A DNA stretch of 64,000 nt, from contig NZ_FUYM01000007.1 of assembly GCF_900167915.1 (NCBI RefSeq), positions 186,001-250,000 on the forward strand. Reading direction: 5' to 3'. Below are positions 9,976-18,600 of the stretch, one piece after another; the stretch's first letter is position 1, and each line of letters begins with the position of its first letter. The DNA comes from Rhizorhabdus histidinilytica (GTDB lineage Bacteria > Pseudomonadota > Alphaproteobacteria > Sphingomonadales > Sphingomonadaceae). The notes beneath the pieces were generated by a model. That model had not been told where the DNA came from, made no database searches, and saw only the letters and a list, made by a program, of their open reading frames with translations. The position numbers and the translations under genes were made by a program.

Positions 9976-10743
9976 ATGACCGACATCGAGAAGCATGCCG
10001 CCGAGCTGGCCCGTCGGCTGACCGAGGCGCGGGCCAGCGGCGTCGCCATCCCGCGACCGCCCGGACTTGATCTCGCCATGGCCCGGCAGGTTCGCCACGC
10101 CTGTATCGACATGCTCGATCGCGAAGGGCCGGTCGCCGCCTACAAGGTATCGCTGTCGACCTCGACCTGGGGGGCGCTGCCCGCCGGCCGCGTGGTCGAG
10201 GGCGATGCGCGGATCGCCCGTGAGACGCTGTTCGATCCGCTGCTGGAGGCGGAGGTCGCGTTCCGTATCGATCGCCCGATCGGCGCCGATCCCGACGCCG
10301 CGGCGATCCTCGACGCGTGCAGCGTCGCGCCGGCGATCGAGGTGGCCGACTCCCGCTGGGCCGGCTGGCGGCCGAGCGAGGCTGAGCGCTTCGTCATCCC
10401 CGATGCCGCACAGATCGAGGCCGACAATGCGATGAGCGGCTGGCTGGTGGTGGGCGGGCCGTGGCGGCCGGCGCGCGACATGCCCTTCGACCGGCTTGAT
10501 ATCGCGATCGAGCAGGACGGAGAGCGCCGCTCCTGGGGGCCGCTGCGCGAGGTGATGGGCAGCCCGGTCGCGGCGGTGCGCTGGCTGGTCGCCGAGGTGC
10601 GCAAGGCGGGCCGGCTGGTCGAGCCCGGTCACATCATCTCATCGGGATGCCCGTGTCCGCAGATGGTGACGGTACCGGCCACGGGCGGATGTTGGGAAAG
10701 CGTGGTCGACGGCTTCGGCCGGGCCAGGGTGATCTTTTTCTAA
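9976..10743 (+). CDS. 2-keto-4-pentenoate hydratase-like protein (FAH superfamily)
   Basis: 255 residues from the ATG at 9976, which has AGGAGGAGAGAGGGG immediately upstream. The metal-binding acidic motif of the family appears as LLEAEVAFRIDRPIGADPD, preceded by AYKVSLSTSTWG. The C-terminal GSPVAAVRWLVAEV and ISSGCPCPQMV match the hydratase/decarboxylase (MhpD, HpaH) branch, although the usual GxxTG near the end is changed to SSGCPCP. Such enzymes hydrate 2-oxo-pent-4-enoates from meta-cleavage, but no ring-cleavage dioxygenase is nearby, so the substrate is open. Confidence 0.82.
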   Translation: MTDIEKHAAELARRLTEARASGVAIPRPPGLDLAMARQVRHACIDMLDREGPVAAYKVSLSTSTWGALPAGRVVEGDARIARETLFDPLLEAEVAFRIDRPIGADPDAAAILDACSVAPAIEVADSRWAGWRPSEAERFVIPDAAQIEADNAMSGWLVVGGPWRPARDMPFDRLDIAIEQDGERRSWGPLREVMGSPVAAVRWLVAEVRKAGRLVEPGHIISSGCPCPQMVTVPATGGCWESVVDGFGRARVIFF

Positions 10744-10787
10744 GGCCTCCGCCGTGCCGGCGAGGCATTTGACATGTCACCGGAAAT

Positions 10788-10827
10788 GGCAGGCCCCGCG
10801 CCGCCTGGTCGCGACGCGGGGCCTGCC
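10788..10827. terminator. Probable bidirectional terminator hairpin
   Basis: A perfect 13-bp inverted repeat (GGCAGGCCCCGCG / CGCGGGGCCTGCC) with a 14-nt loop lies between the convergent hydratase gene and the TonB receptor gene. There is no obvious T-tract, so its termination strength is uncertain, but the position and the GC-rich stem fit a shared terminator. Confidence 0.6.
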
Positions 10828-10845
10828 GATCCGGAAAGGGCCGGC

Positions 10846-13239
10846 TCAGAAGCGGGTGCGCAGGGTTACGCCGCCATAGCGCTTATAGTCGCGGGCGACG
10901 GTGCCGAATGCCCGCGTGATGAAAAAATTGGCCCGCTGGCGCGAGGCGTAATATTTGTCGTTGGTCAGGTTCTTGACGAAGAACATCAGGTCCCACCGCC
11001 CGTCATCGTCGGTGATACCGAGCGACACGTCGAGCAGGCCGTGGCTCGGTTCGATCGTGTCGGGGTCGTTGCCCAGCGTGTACTGGATCTTGTCGACCCA
11101 GGCATAGTTGATCCGCGCCGTCATCCCGACCGGCAGCGAAGGCAGGTCGTTCTTGTAGATCAGCCCGGCATTGCCCTTCCATTCGGGCGCGCCGATCGCG
11201 CGCATGCCGGTCAGGTCCTGGAGGCCGCCGACGCATTGCGTCTGGATGGCTGGGTCACAGGTGACGATGCCGCCGCGATAGGTGGCGTCGGTATAGGCGA
11301 GGCCGCCGTTGAAGGTCAGGCCGGTGGCAAGCGCCACGTCCAGGCTGGCCTCGACGCCGCGGCTGCGCAGGTCGCCGGAATTCTGGAGCCGCTGGTTGAC
11401 CGTGCCGGGCACGACCGAGGTCTGCTGGATGTCCTTGATCCGCTGCGCATAGACGGCGAGGTTGAGCCGCACCTTGTTGTCGAACATGCGGAGCTTGGCG
11501 CCAAGTTCGAACGAATTGGCAATCTCCGGCCGGGTGATCGCGGTCGCGCCGCCGGTCGAGCTGTAGGAGACGTCGACCGCCGGCCCCTTATAGCCGCGCG
11601 CATAGGTGAAGTAGAAGGTTTCGTTGCTGCTCGGTTCCCAGCGGATGCCGGCCCGGCCTGACAGGTTGGTCAGCTTGTCGCTGCGGTCATAGTCGACCAT
11701 GAAGGCCGGCGGCGCCGAATTTTCGAGCGTGATCGGGTTGAAGAACGGGACGACGGGATTGAAATACTCGTCGCGGTGATAGATCACCCGGATCTTCTCA
11801 TAATTGAAGCGCAGGCCGCCGATCAGCGAGAGCGTGTCGGCGACATGATAGGTCAGGTCGCCGAAGATCGACGCGGTGTCGTCCTTGGTTCGGGAATCGA
11901 CGATCGGATTGCTGTAGAATTTGACTCCGGCGAGCGAAGGATCGCCCAGCGCGAAGGCGCCGTCGAGGATCAGCGGGATCGAATTGTCGACGTCGTTCTT
12001 GAGGTGCTGGTAATAGACACCGCCGACCAGGTCGAGCTTGTCGGCCTTGTAGTTCAGCCGGATCTCCTGCGAGAAATAGGAATCCCGCTTCGGCGCGCGG
12101 CCGTCGATCGGGTCGATGTTCTCGATAGGATAGCCGGTCGGGTTCGGCCGGAATCCCGACCCGCGCTGGACGCCGACGTTGAAGCCGTCGATGTCGATAT
12201 TATAGTCGTACTTGAAGTCGCGATAGGCCGTCACCGAGACGAGCGACAGCGCGTCGCTGATGTCCCAGTCAAGTTGGCCCGACACGCTCCAGCCGCGGTT
12301 GCGGTCATAGTTGCGCGAGTCGTTGCCGACCTTGAAGGTGCCCGGTCGGATCGGCACCAGCGTGATCGCCTGCTGCGCGCTGCCGAGCGGCTCGGAGCTG
12401 GGCAGGATCAGGATGTTGACGCCATAGGTGCTGTCGCGATGGCGATAGTCGGACGACAGCAGGACGCGGACATTGTCCGACAGTTCGGCCGACAGCTTGC
12501 CCGAGAAGCCGTAGGATTCCTCGCCATAGACGTCGGGGCCGAGGCCGAGATTGGGGATCAGCGCCTTCTGCTTGCGGTAATAGCCGTTGAGGCGGACGGC
12601 GGCGCCGGCGCCGATCGGCGCGTTGACCATCGCGCGGCCGACATATTCGCTGTCGGTGGTCGCGGTGCCCTCGACGCTCGCGGAGAAGCTGTCCTCGGGC
12701 CGCTTGGTGATGATCTGGATCACGCCGGCGGTAGAGTTCTTGCCGAACAGCGTGCCCTGCGGTCCCGACAATATCTCGATCCGGTCGATGTCGGACAGGT
12801 CGGTCACGAACTCGCCCTGGCGCGCGATCGACACGCCGTCGATCACCAGGCCGACGCTCGGCTGGATGCCGCCGGTCAGCGACAGCGACGAGACGCCGCG
12901 GATGTTGAAGCTCGACCCGCTGGCGTCGGTGCCCTGCACGAAGGTGACGCTGGGTGAGATGCTCGACAGCGCCGAGGTGTCGAAGCGGCCCGATTGCTGG
13001 ATCTGCTCGGACGAGGCGATCGAGATGGAGATCGGCACGTCCTGGAGGTTCTCGGCGCGCCGCTGCGCGGTGACGACGATGTCGGCCAGGCCGGTCTGGA
13101 CGCTGTCGTCGACAGCGGTCCCGGCGGGCGGCGCGGCCGTCCTCGTCTGCGCCATCGCTATGCCGTTCGCATCGATCAGGACCAATATGCCCGCCACGCT
13201 CAACGTGGTGGCCTTGATGCAGAGTCGCCTCGACCTCAT
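10846..13239 (-). CDS. TonB-dependent outer-membrane receptor
   Basis: 797 residues from the ATG at 13239, which has GGGAGGA 6 nt upstream; the frame extends further without a better start. A signal peptide is visible (MRSRRLCIKATTLSVAGILVL, then IAMAQ). The mature N-terminus has the plug segment IVVTAQRRAENLQDVPISI. Plug motifs such as FNIRGVSSLSL and IEILSGPQGTLFGKNSTAGV follow. The 22-strand barrel ends in an aromatic residue (GGVTLRTRF). It belongs to the large sphingomonad group of receptors that carry plant and xenobiotic compounds rather than siderophores. The surrounding dioxygenase, hydrolase and dehydrogenase genes suggest it imports their substrate. A palindrome lies about 65 nt upstream of its start. 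Confidence 0.95.
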   Translation of the reverse strand: MRSRRLCIKATTLSVAGILVLIDANGIAMAQTRTAAPPAGTAVDDSVQTGLADIVVTAQRRAENLQDVPISISIASSEQIQQSGRFDTSALSSISPSVTFVQGTDASGSSFNIRGVSSLSLTGGIQPSVGLVIDGVSIARQGEFVTDLSDIDRIEILSGPQGTLFGKNSTAGVIQIITKRPEDSFSASVEGTATTDSEYVGRAMVNAPIGAGAAVRLNGYYRKQKALIPNLGLGPDVYGEESYGFSGKLSAELSDNVRVLLSSDYRHRDSTYGVNILILPSSEPLGSAQQAITLVPIRPGTFKVGNDSRNYDRNRGWSVSGQLDWDISDALSLVSVTAYRDFKYDYNIDIDGFNVGVQRGSGFRPNPTGYPIENIDPIDGRAPKRDSYFSQEIRLNYKADKLDLVGGVYYQHLKNDVDNSIPLILDGAFALGDPSLAGVKFYSNPIVDSRTKDDTASIFGDLTYHVADTLSLIGGLRFNYEKIRVIYHRDEYFNPVVPFFNPITLENSAPPAFMVDYDRSDKLTNLSGRAGIRWEPSSNETFYFTYARGYKGPAVDVSYSSTGGATAITRPEIANSFELGAKLRMFDNKVRLNLAVYAQRIKDIQQTSVVPGTVNQRLQNSGDLRSRGVEASLDVALATGLTFNGGLAYTDATYRGGIVTCDPAIQTQCVGGLQDLTGMRAIGAPEWKGNAGLIYKNDLPSLPVGMTARINYAWVDKIQYTLGNDPDTIEPSHGLLDVSLGITDDDGRWDLMFFVKNLTNDKYYASRQRANFFITRAFGTVARDYKRYGGVTLRTRF

Positions 13240-13302
13240 GATATCCTCCCTGCTTATGATTTTCTCCTTGGGAGGGAGCTTAACAGTCGTGCGCCGCCGC
13301 TC

Positions 13303-13322
13303 TCCCATATCAAAATATGGGA
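13303..13322. promoter_or_regulatory. 8-bp palindrome upstream of the TonB receptor gene (candidate operator)
   Basis: TCCCATAT-CAAA-ATATGGGA is a perfect inverted repeat located 64-83 nt upstream of the receptor ATG, in otherwise GC-rich DNA. Position and symmetry fit a dimeric regulator site controlling the receptor. The regulator is not identifiable from the window. Confidence 0.5.
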
Positions 13323-13414
13323 TTTAGGGGCGTGGCAACACAAAGAGGAACAGCGGGCGGATCGAGCTTTCGTCGTCGGTTCATGAGCGATGAATAGTTG
13401 CGCGAAAGCGATCG

Positions 13415-14443
13415 TTATTCCAGCGTCACGACCATCTTGCCGATATTCTCTCCCCGCAGCAGCCCGACCATCGCGCGCGGTGCCGCCTCGAGCCCGCGGT
13501 GCTCGGTCTCCAGTATCTTGATCTTCCCGGCGCGGACCCAATGGATGAGCTGGGCCAGCCCGCCGGGGTAGAATTCGGCGAAATGGGCGGTGGTGAAGCT
13601 TTCCCAGATCAGGCCGTTCGCATGGATCGGACGGATATCGACCGTCCAGCCGCCATTCTCGTCGTCATAGGTGGAGATTTGGCCGCATTCGACGACCCGA
13701 GTGTGGCGTCGCATCATCGCCATCACGGCCTGGCTGACCGCGCCGCCGACATTGTCGAAATAGATGTCGGGCCCGCGCGGCATCGCCTGGCGCAGATCGT
13801 CGGCCAGCGTCGCCGAGCGATAGTTCAGCGCGGCGTCGAAGCCGAGATCGCGCACCAGCGTGTCGCACTTGGCCTGGGATCCCGCGAGTCCGATCACCCG
13901 GGCGCCGAGAATGTGGGCGATCTGTCCGGCGACGGCGCCGATCCCGCCGGCCGCGCCGGAGACCAGGACGGTGTCCCCCGGTTCGGGGCGGGCCACGCCC
14001 ACCATGCCGAACAGCGCGGTCATGCCGTTCAACCCGTAGACGCCCAGCGCATGGGACAGCTTGTCGATCGCCGGATCGACCGGCCCAAGCGCGCCGACCC
14101 CCTTCAGCGTGTCGCTGCCCGACCAGAGGCTGTAGTCGGCCCATTGCATCACGCCCTGGACGAGGTCGCCGGCGGCGAAGCCCGGATGGCGCGACTCGAC
14201 GACGCGGCCCACGCCCAGAGAGGTGATCGGCTGGCCCAGCGCGAATTGCGGAAGATAGAAGGTGTCGATTCCCGTCATCTGGCCGCGCAGATAGGGATCG
14301 ACCGACAGCGCCAGCGGGCGCAGCAGCACCTCGCCGTCGCCGGGGGCCGGCCGCGTTCCTTCGGCAAGCGAGAAGACCGTCTCCTCCACCGGGCCGCCGG
14401 CGACATGGCGGTTGAGCGTAACGAAGCGGTTGCGATCGGCCAT
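13415..14443 (-). CDS. NADP-dependent zinc-free medium-chain reductase (leukotriene B4 dehydrogenase / curA-like)
   Basis: 342 residues from the ATG at 14443; GGAGG lies 8 nt upstream, whereas the two earlier in-frame ATGs lack proper spacing. Features are LRPLALSVDPYLRGQM (N-terminal GroES-like domain), VLVSGAAGGIGAVAGQIAH (Rossmann GxGxxG/A), and IYFDNVGGAVSQAV. The structural and catalytic zinc ligands of alcohol dehydrogenases are missing, as in the MDR 'NADP-dependent oxidoreductase' branch that reduces alpha,beta-enones. It is divergently oriented to the xdhC-like gene. Confidence 0.92.
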   Translation of the reverse strand: MADRNRFVTLNRHVAGGPVEETVFSLAEGTRPAPGDGEVLLRPLALSVDPYLRGQMTGIDTFYLPQFALGQPITSLGVGRVVESRHPGFAAGDLVQGVMQWADYSLWSGSDTLKGVGALGPVDPAIDKLSHALGVYGLNGMTALFGMVGVARPEPGDTVLVSGAAGGIGAVAGQIAHILGARVIGLAGSQAKCDTLVRDLGFDAALNYRSATLADDLRQAMPRGPDIYFDNVGGAVSQAVMAMMRRHTRVVECGQISTYDDENGGWTVDIRPIHANGLIWESFTTAHFAEFYPGGLAQLIHWVRAGKIKILETEHRGLEAAPRAMVGLLRGENIGKMVVTLE

Positions 14444-14645
14444 GTCCATTTCCTCCACCGGCTGCGCCCGGCCGCGCGATCGATGCCGTCATAGGAGAAG
14501 AAGGCCAGGCCGGCGGAGATGAAGGCGGTTCCATTAAGGAGCACGCTCCATCGGTGGCGCGCCGGCGTCGCCTTGTTCGGGGTTTCGCGGACGACTACAT
14601 CGACGAAATGGCCGTTCATCCCGACATGCCCCTGCGAAGCCGCCG

Positions 14646-15617
14646 ATGAAGGATGCACGGTCCATCTTCCGTTTCCTGGCCGAAGCGGAGGAGCGCGGCG
14701 AGGCGACCGCGCTCGTCACCGTCACCCATGTGATCGGCCGATCGTCGCGTGCGCCCGGCACGCACATGGCGGTCGGGGAGACGGGTGCCTTTCGCGGTTC
14801 ATTGTCGGGCGGATGCGTCGAGGCGGCGGTGGTCGGCGAAGCGATCCGCATCATCGGAGCAGGGCAGGCCGAGCTGCTGCGCTTCGGCGAGGGATCGCCC
14901 TTCATCGACATCAGGCTGCCCTGCGGCGGTGGCGTCGACCTGCTGATCGTGCCGCGCCCCGCTCCGGCCATCATCCGCGCGGCCGGGGAACGGCTCGAGG
15001 CGCGCGAGCCCGTCACCCTGGCGATCGGGCGCGATGGCGCGCTCATGCTCGAAACCGGCGCGCCCGCGGCCAGCGCTTGGCGGGGCGACGTCTTCCTCGC
15101 CGCGCACCGGCCCGACCTGCGCCTGTTCGTGCTGGGGCATGGTGCCGAGGTCGAGACGCTGGCGCGGCTCGCCCGCGCCTATGGAGCGGACGTCCGGCTG
15201 CTCACCCCCGATCGGACGATAGCCGATGCGATGGCGGAGGAAGGCTTCGCCGCGCATTGGCTCAAGACGCCCGGCCAGACGGCGGACCTCGCTCCGGATC
15301 GCCACAGTGCCGTCATCCTGTTGTTCCACGATCATGATTGGGAGGCCGAGCTGCTGATGCAGGCGGTCGGCCAGGAGGCCTTCTACGTCGGCGCGATGGG
15401 CAGCCGGGCGGCCCATGCCGCGCGGCTCGATACCCTGCGCGCGCGGGGCGTGACGGAGGGAATGTTGCGACGGATCCGGGGACCGATCGGACTGATCCCC
15501 GCGACGCGCGATCCCGACACGTTGGCGCTGTCTGTGTTGAGCGAGGTGGTGGCGCTGTACGATGCCGGCGGGACGGCATCGATCGACATCGCCCTGCCGG
15601 CCGCGCGTTTCGCCTGA
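14646..15617 (+). CDS. XdhC/CoxI family protein
   Basis: 323 residues. The N-terminal XdhC domain carries VIGRSSRAPGTHMAVG and GSLSGGCVEAAVV, where the conserved Cys is thought to bind molybdenum cofactor. The C-terminal Rossmann domain begins LFVLGHGAEVETLARLARAYG and includes YVGAMGSRAAHAAR and GPIGLIPATRDPDTLALSVLSEV. XdhC proteins sulfurate and deliver molybdopterin cofactor to xanthine dehydrogenase-type enzymes. No molybdenum hydroxylase subunit is within the window, so the client enzyme is elsewhere. Confidence 0.9.
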   Translation: MKDARSIFRFLAEAEERGEATALVTVTHVIGRSSRAPGTHMAVGETGAFRGSLSGGCVEAAVVGEAIRIIGAGQAELLRFGEGSPFIDIRLPCGGGVDLLIVPRPAPAIIRAAGERLEAREPVTLAIGRDGALMLETGAPAASAWRGDVFLAAHRPDLRLFVLGHGAEVETLARLARAYGADVRLLTPDRTIADAMAEEGFAAHWLKTPGQTADLAPDRHSAVILLFHDHDWEAELLMQAVGQEAFYVGAMGSRAAHAARLDTLRARGVTEGMLRRIRGPIGLIPATRDPDTLALSVLSEVVALYDAGGTASIDIALPAARFA

Positions 15618-15736
15618 CCGGCGCCCGGTCGGACATGTCCTGATCTTCGGCCCCTATCGGGAGGCACGCAGCCGAGGTGGGGGGAGCGAGGGATCGGGTG
15701 GAACGCGGCATCGAGCCGCGCTCCATCGGCTTCCGG

Positions 15737-18058
15737 TCAGGCGAGGGCGGTGCGGGCCGCCTTCGCCGCATCGACCATGGCGATCAGCGCGGGCTTCACG
15801 TCCTCCCATTTGCGGGTCTTGAGGCCGCAGTCGGGATTGACCCAGAGCTGGCCGGGTGACAGGCGTTCACCGGCCTTGATCAGCAGGGCTTCCATCTCCT
15901 GCGCGGAAGGAATGCGCGGGCTGTGGATGTCGTAGACGCCTGGCCCGATCTCGTTCGGATAGGCATAGTCGACGAACGCGTCGAGCAGCTCCATCTTCGA
16001 TCGCGACGTCTCGATCGAGATGACGTCGGCGTCCATCGCGCCGATCGATTCGATGATCTCGTTGAACTCCGAATAGCACATATGGGTGTGGATCTGCGTC
16101 TCGTCGGCGACGCCGGCGGCGGAGATGCGGAAGCTCTCGACCGCCCAGTCGAGATAATGGCGCCAGTCGGCGCGGCGCAGCGGCAGCCCCTCGCGCAGCG
16201 CGGCCTCGTCGATCTGGATGATCCTGGCCCCGGCCGCTTCGAGGTCGAGCACTTCGTCGCGGATCGCCAGCGCGATCTGGCGGCACGTCTCCTCGCGGCT
16301 CTGGTCGTCGCGAACGAATGACCAGTTGAGGATCGTCACCGGGCCCGTCAGCATGCCTTTCATCGGCCTGGCTGTCACCGACTGGGCATATTGCCACCAG
16401 GCGACCGTCATCGGCTTCGAGCGCGACACGTCGCCATAGATGATCGGCGGGCGGACGCAACGCGAGCCGTAGCTCTGCACCCAGCCGGCGCGGCTGAAGG
16501 CGAAGCCGGCGAGCTGCTCGCCGAAATATTGCACCATGTCGTTGCGTTCAAACTCGCCATGGACGAGCACGTCGATGCCGATCTCCTCCTGCCAGGCGAT
16601 CGCCCGCGCGGTCTCCTGGCGCAGGAAGCGTTCGTAGCTGGCGGTGTCGAGTGCGCCCTTGTCGTGGGCCGAGCGCGCCTTGCGGATCTCGGCCGTCTGC
16701 GGGAAGGAGCCGATCGTGGTGGTGGGGAGCAGCGGCAGGTTGAGCCGCGCCTGCTGCGCCCTGATCCGGTCGGCAAAGGGCGTCCTGCGCCGGGCCAAGT
16801 CGCCGGTGACCCGCGCCACCCGGTCGCGCACCTTGCGATCGTTGGTCAGCGGCGAGACGCGGCGGCCCTGGATCGAATCCGCATTGACGAGCAGCTCGTC
16901 CGCGACGACGTAGCGGCCGTTCGACAGGCCCAGGCTCAGCACCGAAAGCTCCTCGAGCTTCTGTGCGGCGAAGGCGAGCCAATCCTTCACCGCGGGATCG
17001 AGCTTCGTCTCCAGCACCAGGTCGATCGGCGTGTGCAGCAGCGAACAGGATGGGGCGATCTGGAAGGCCGGCCGCGATTGCACGATCGGTTCGTAGCGAT
17101 CGAGCAGCGCGGTCAGGTCGGCCTTCCAGACGTTGCGGCCGTCGATCAGGCCGAGCGACAGCAGCAGGTCCTCTCGGGCGCCCGCCAGCACGGCGTCGAG
17201 CTGTTCGGGCGCGCGGACGAGATCGACGTGCAGGCCGGCGACCGGCAGCGAGAGCGCGGTTTCCAGATTGTCGCCCAGCGCGCCGAAATAGGTGGCGAGC
17301 ATCAGCTTGATGCCGTCGACCTTCGCCAGCTCGCCATAGGCCGAGACATAGGCGGCGCGCGCCGCGTCGCTCAGGTCGAGCACCAGCGCCGGTTCGTCGA
17401 TCTGCACCCAGTCCGCGCCGGCCGCGCGCAACCGGCCGAGCAGCTCGGCATAGACCGGGAGCAGCCGGGGCAGCAGCGACAGCGGATCGAAGCCCTCGGC
17501 CTTCGACTTCGCCAGCAGCAGCCAGGTGACGGGGCCGAGGATCACCGGGCGGGTGTGATGGCCGAGCGCCCTGGCTTCCTCGAAATGATCGACCGGCTTG
17601 GCGGTGGCGAGGGCGAAGGCCTGGTCCGGCGACACCTCGGGCACCATGTAATGATAATTGGTGTCGAACCACTTGGTCATTTCCTGGGCCGGCACGTCGC
17701 CGCCCTTGCCATGGCCGTGGGTGCAGCCCGCGTCGCCGGCGTCGGTACGGGTGCCGCGCGCCATGGCGAAATAGACGTCGAGCGAGTCCGGCGCGCCGAG
17801 GCCGCGATAGATGTCGGGGATCGCGCCGACCATCACGCTGGTATCGAGCACCTGGTCGTAGAGCGAGAAGTCGTTGCTCGGGATCACCGCGATCCCGGCC
17901 GCCTTCTGGCGGTCCCAGGTCGCGGTGCGCAGGTTCCTCGCGGTGTCGAGCAGCTGGGTTTGGTCGATCTTGCCGGCCCAATAGGCTTCGACGGCGGTCT
18001 TGAGCTCGCGGCGCGGGCCGATGCGGGGAAAGCCGAGATTCGCGGCGGTGACGGGCAT
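15737..18058 (-). CDS. metE: Cobalamin-independent methionine synthase (5-methyltetrahydropteroyltriglutamate-homocysteine methyltransferase)
   Basis: 773 residues, the normal length for MetE. It transfers the methyl of 5-methyl-tetrahydropteroyltri-glutamate to homocysteine. The start MPVTAANLGFPRIGPRREL is typical. The zinc ligands are visible in the C-terminal barrel: IHTHMCYSEFNEI (His and Cys), VISIETSRSKMELLD (Glu), and WVNPDCGLKTRKW (Cys). AAGGAG is positioned 7 nt before the ATG. It is a single gene behind a long leader containing a cobalamin riboswitch. This implies that metE is turned off when B12 is available and the B12-dependent synthase (metH) can work. No other methionine gene is adjacent. 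Confidence 0.98.
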   Translation of the reverse strand: MPVTAANLGFPRIGPRRELKTAVEAYWAGKIDQTQLLDTARNLRTATWDRQKAAGIAVIPSNDFSLYDQVLDTSVMVGAIPDIYRGLGAPDSLDVYFAMARGTRTDAGDAGCTHGHGKGGDVPAQEMTKWFDTNYHYMVPEVSPDQAFALATAKPVDHFEEARALGHHTRPVILGPVTWLLLAKSKAEGFDPLSLLPRLLPVYAELLGRLRAAGADWVQIDEPALVLDLSDAARAAYVSAYGELAKVDGIKLMLATYFGALGDNLETALSLPVAGLHVDLVRAPEQLDAVLAGAREDLLLSLGLIDGRNVWKADLTALLDRYEPIVQSRPAFQIAPSCSLLHTPIDLVLETKLDPAVKDWLAFAAQKLEELSVLSLGLSNGRYVVADELLVNADSIQGRRVSPLTNDRKVRDRVARVTGDLARRRTPFADRIRAQQARLNLPLLPTTTIGSFPQTAEIRKARSAHDKGALDTASYERFLRQETARAIAWQEEIGIDVLVHGEFERNDMVQYFGEQLAGFAFSRAGWVQSYGSRCVRPPIIYGDVSRSKPMTVAWWQYAQSVTARPMKGMLTGPVTILNWSFVRDDQSREETCRQIALAIRDEVLDLEAAGARIIQIDEAALREGLPLRRADWRHYLDWAVESFRISAAGVADETQIHTHMCYSEFNEIIESIGAMDADVISIETSRSKMELLDAFVDYAYPNEIGPGVYDIHSPRIPSAQEMEALLIKAGERLSPGQLWVNPDCGLKTRKWEDVKPALIAMVDAAKAARTALA

Positions 18059-18354
18059 GAGAAATCTCCTTCGGCCGCGCGCGTGCGCCGGCCGTGATGG
18101 ACGGTTGGGGAAGGGGAGGGAGGTCAGCGCGCCGCATCAGGCCGTAGCGGGCGACACGGCGCGCTATCGCATTCGGCCGGGCGGCCCGATGGCATAAGGC
18201 TGGGGTCTGGACATCGACTCGACACCTGCTTTGCCGGGCGAAGGTCGACGGAAGAGCGCGCGAACGAACGGACGGTCCCGGCGAGCCGGTGGCCGCAGGG
18301 CTTCCATCGCGCGATCCACCGGAGGAACCCCCGTCCGAGGAACGTTATCGCGTC
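18059..18354 (-). other. metE leader between aptamer and start codon (expression platform)
   Basis: About 300 nt between the riboswitch B12 box and the metE ATG contain no credible ORF and no canonical intrinsic terminator with a T-run. Several GC-rich helices can be drawn. Because AAGGAG lies just before the ATG, control may be by RBS masking or Rho-dependent termination. This is inference. Confidence 0.5.
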
Positions 18355-18557
18355 GGAGGCAGGTTTCCTGGCTTGCGGGTCGTCACGTCGGTTCCGGCCT
18401 TCCCAGCGATCGCATGGATCGCCAGTGACACATGATGAAACCGCCGCTCGCCGCTCACAGTTGCGGGGGCAGCGCCGGACTTCGCCCTCGCGGGCGTCAC
18501 CGGCTTCCCGTCTTAGCCCCGCCGTCCGACAGCCCTTCGGAGCCGGGGCAGGGAACC
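18355..18557 (-). ncRNA. Cobalamin riboswitch (AdoCbl class) of metE
   Basis: Read on the minus strand, the conserved order of the aptamer is present. It shows GGGAAGCCGGTG, then the CCCCCGCAACTGTGAGCGG segment, GTCACTGG, CTGGGAAGGCCGG, and the 3' B12 box AGCCAGGAAACCTGCC at 18373-18358. The aptamer starts within about 10 nt of the predicted transcription start. Binding of adenosylcobalamin would shut off metE, the B12-independent synthase. The edges are approximate. Confidence 0.93.
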
Positions 18558-18569
18558 TCGACACCATGC

Positions 18570-18598
18570 ATTGGACAGCATCGGACCGAATCTGTCAA
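18570..18598 (-). promoter_or_regulatory. Candidate sigma-70 promoter for the metE riboswitch transcript
   Basis: On the minus strand, TTGACA (18598-18593) is a perfect -35 box, followed after 17 nt by TCCAAT (18575-18570, four of six matches to TATAAT). Transcription would start around 18563, just in front of the riboswitch. The AT-rich palindrome abuts the upstream side of the -35 box. Confidence 0.6.
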
Positions 18599-18600
18599 CC

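Noticed and set aside
16391..18097. 568-residue plus-strand frame opposite metE
   Set aside because: Antisense shadow of metE with no recognisable domain and no start signal.
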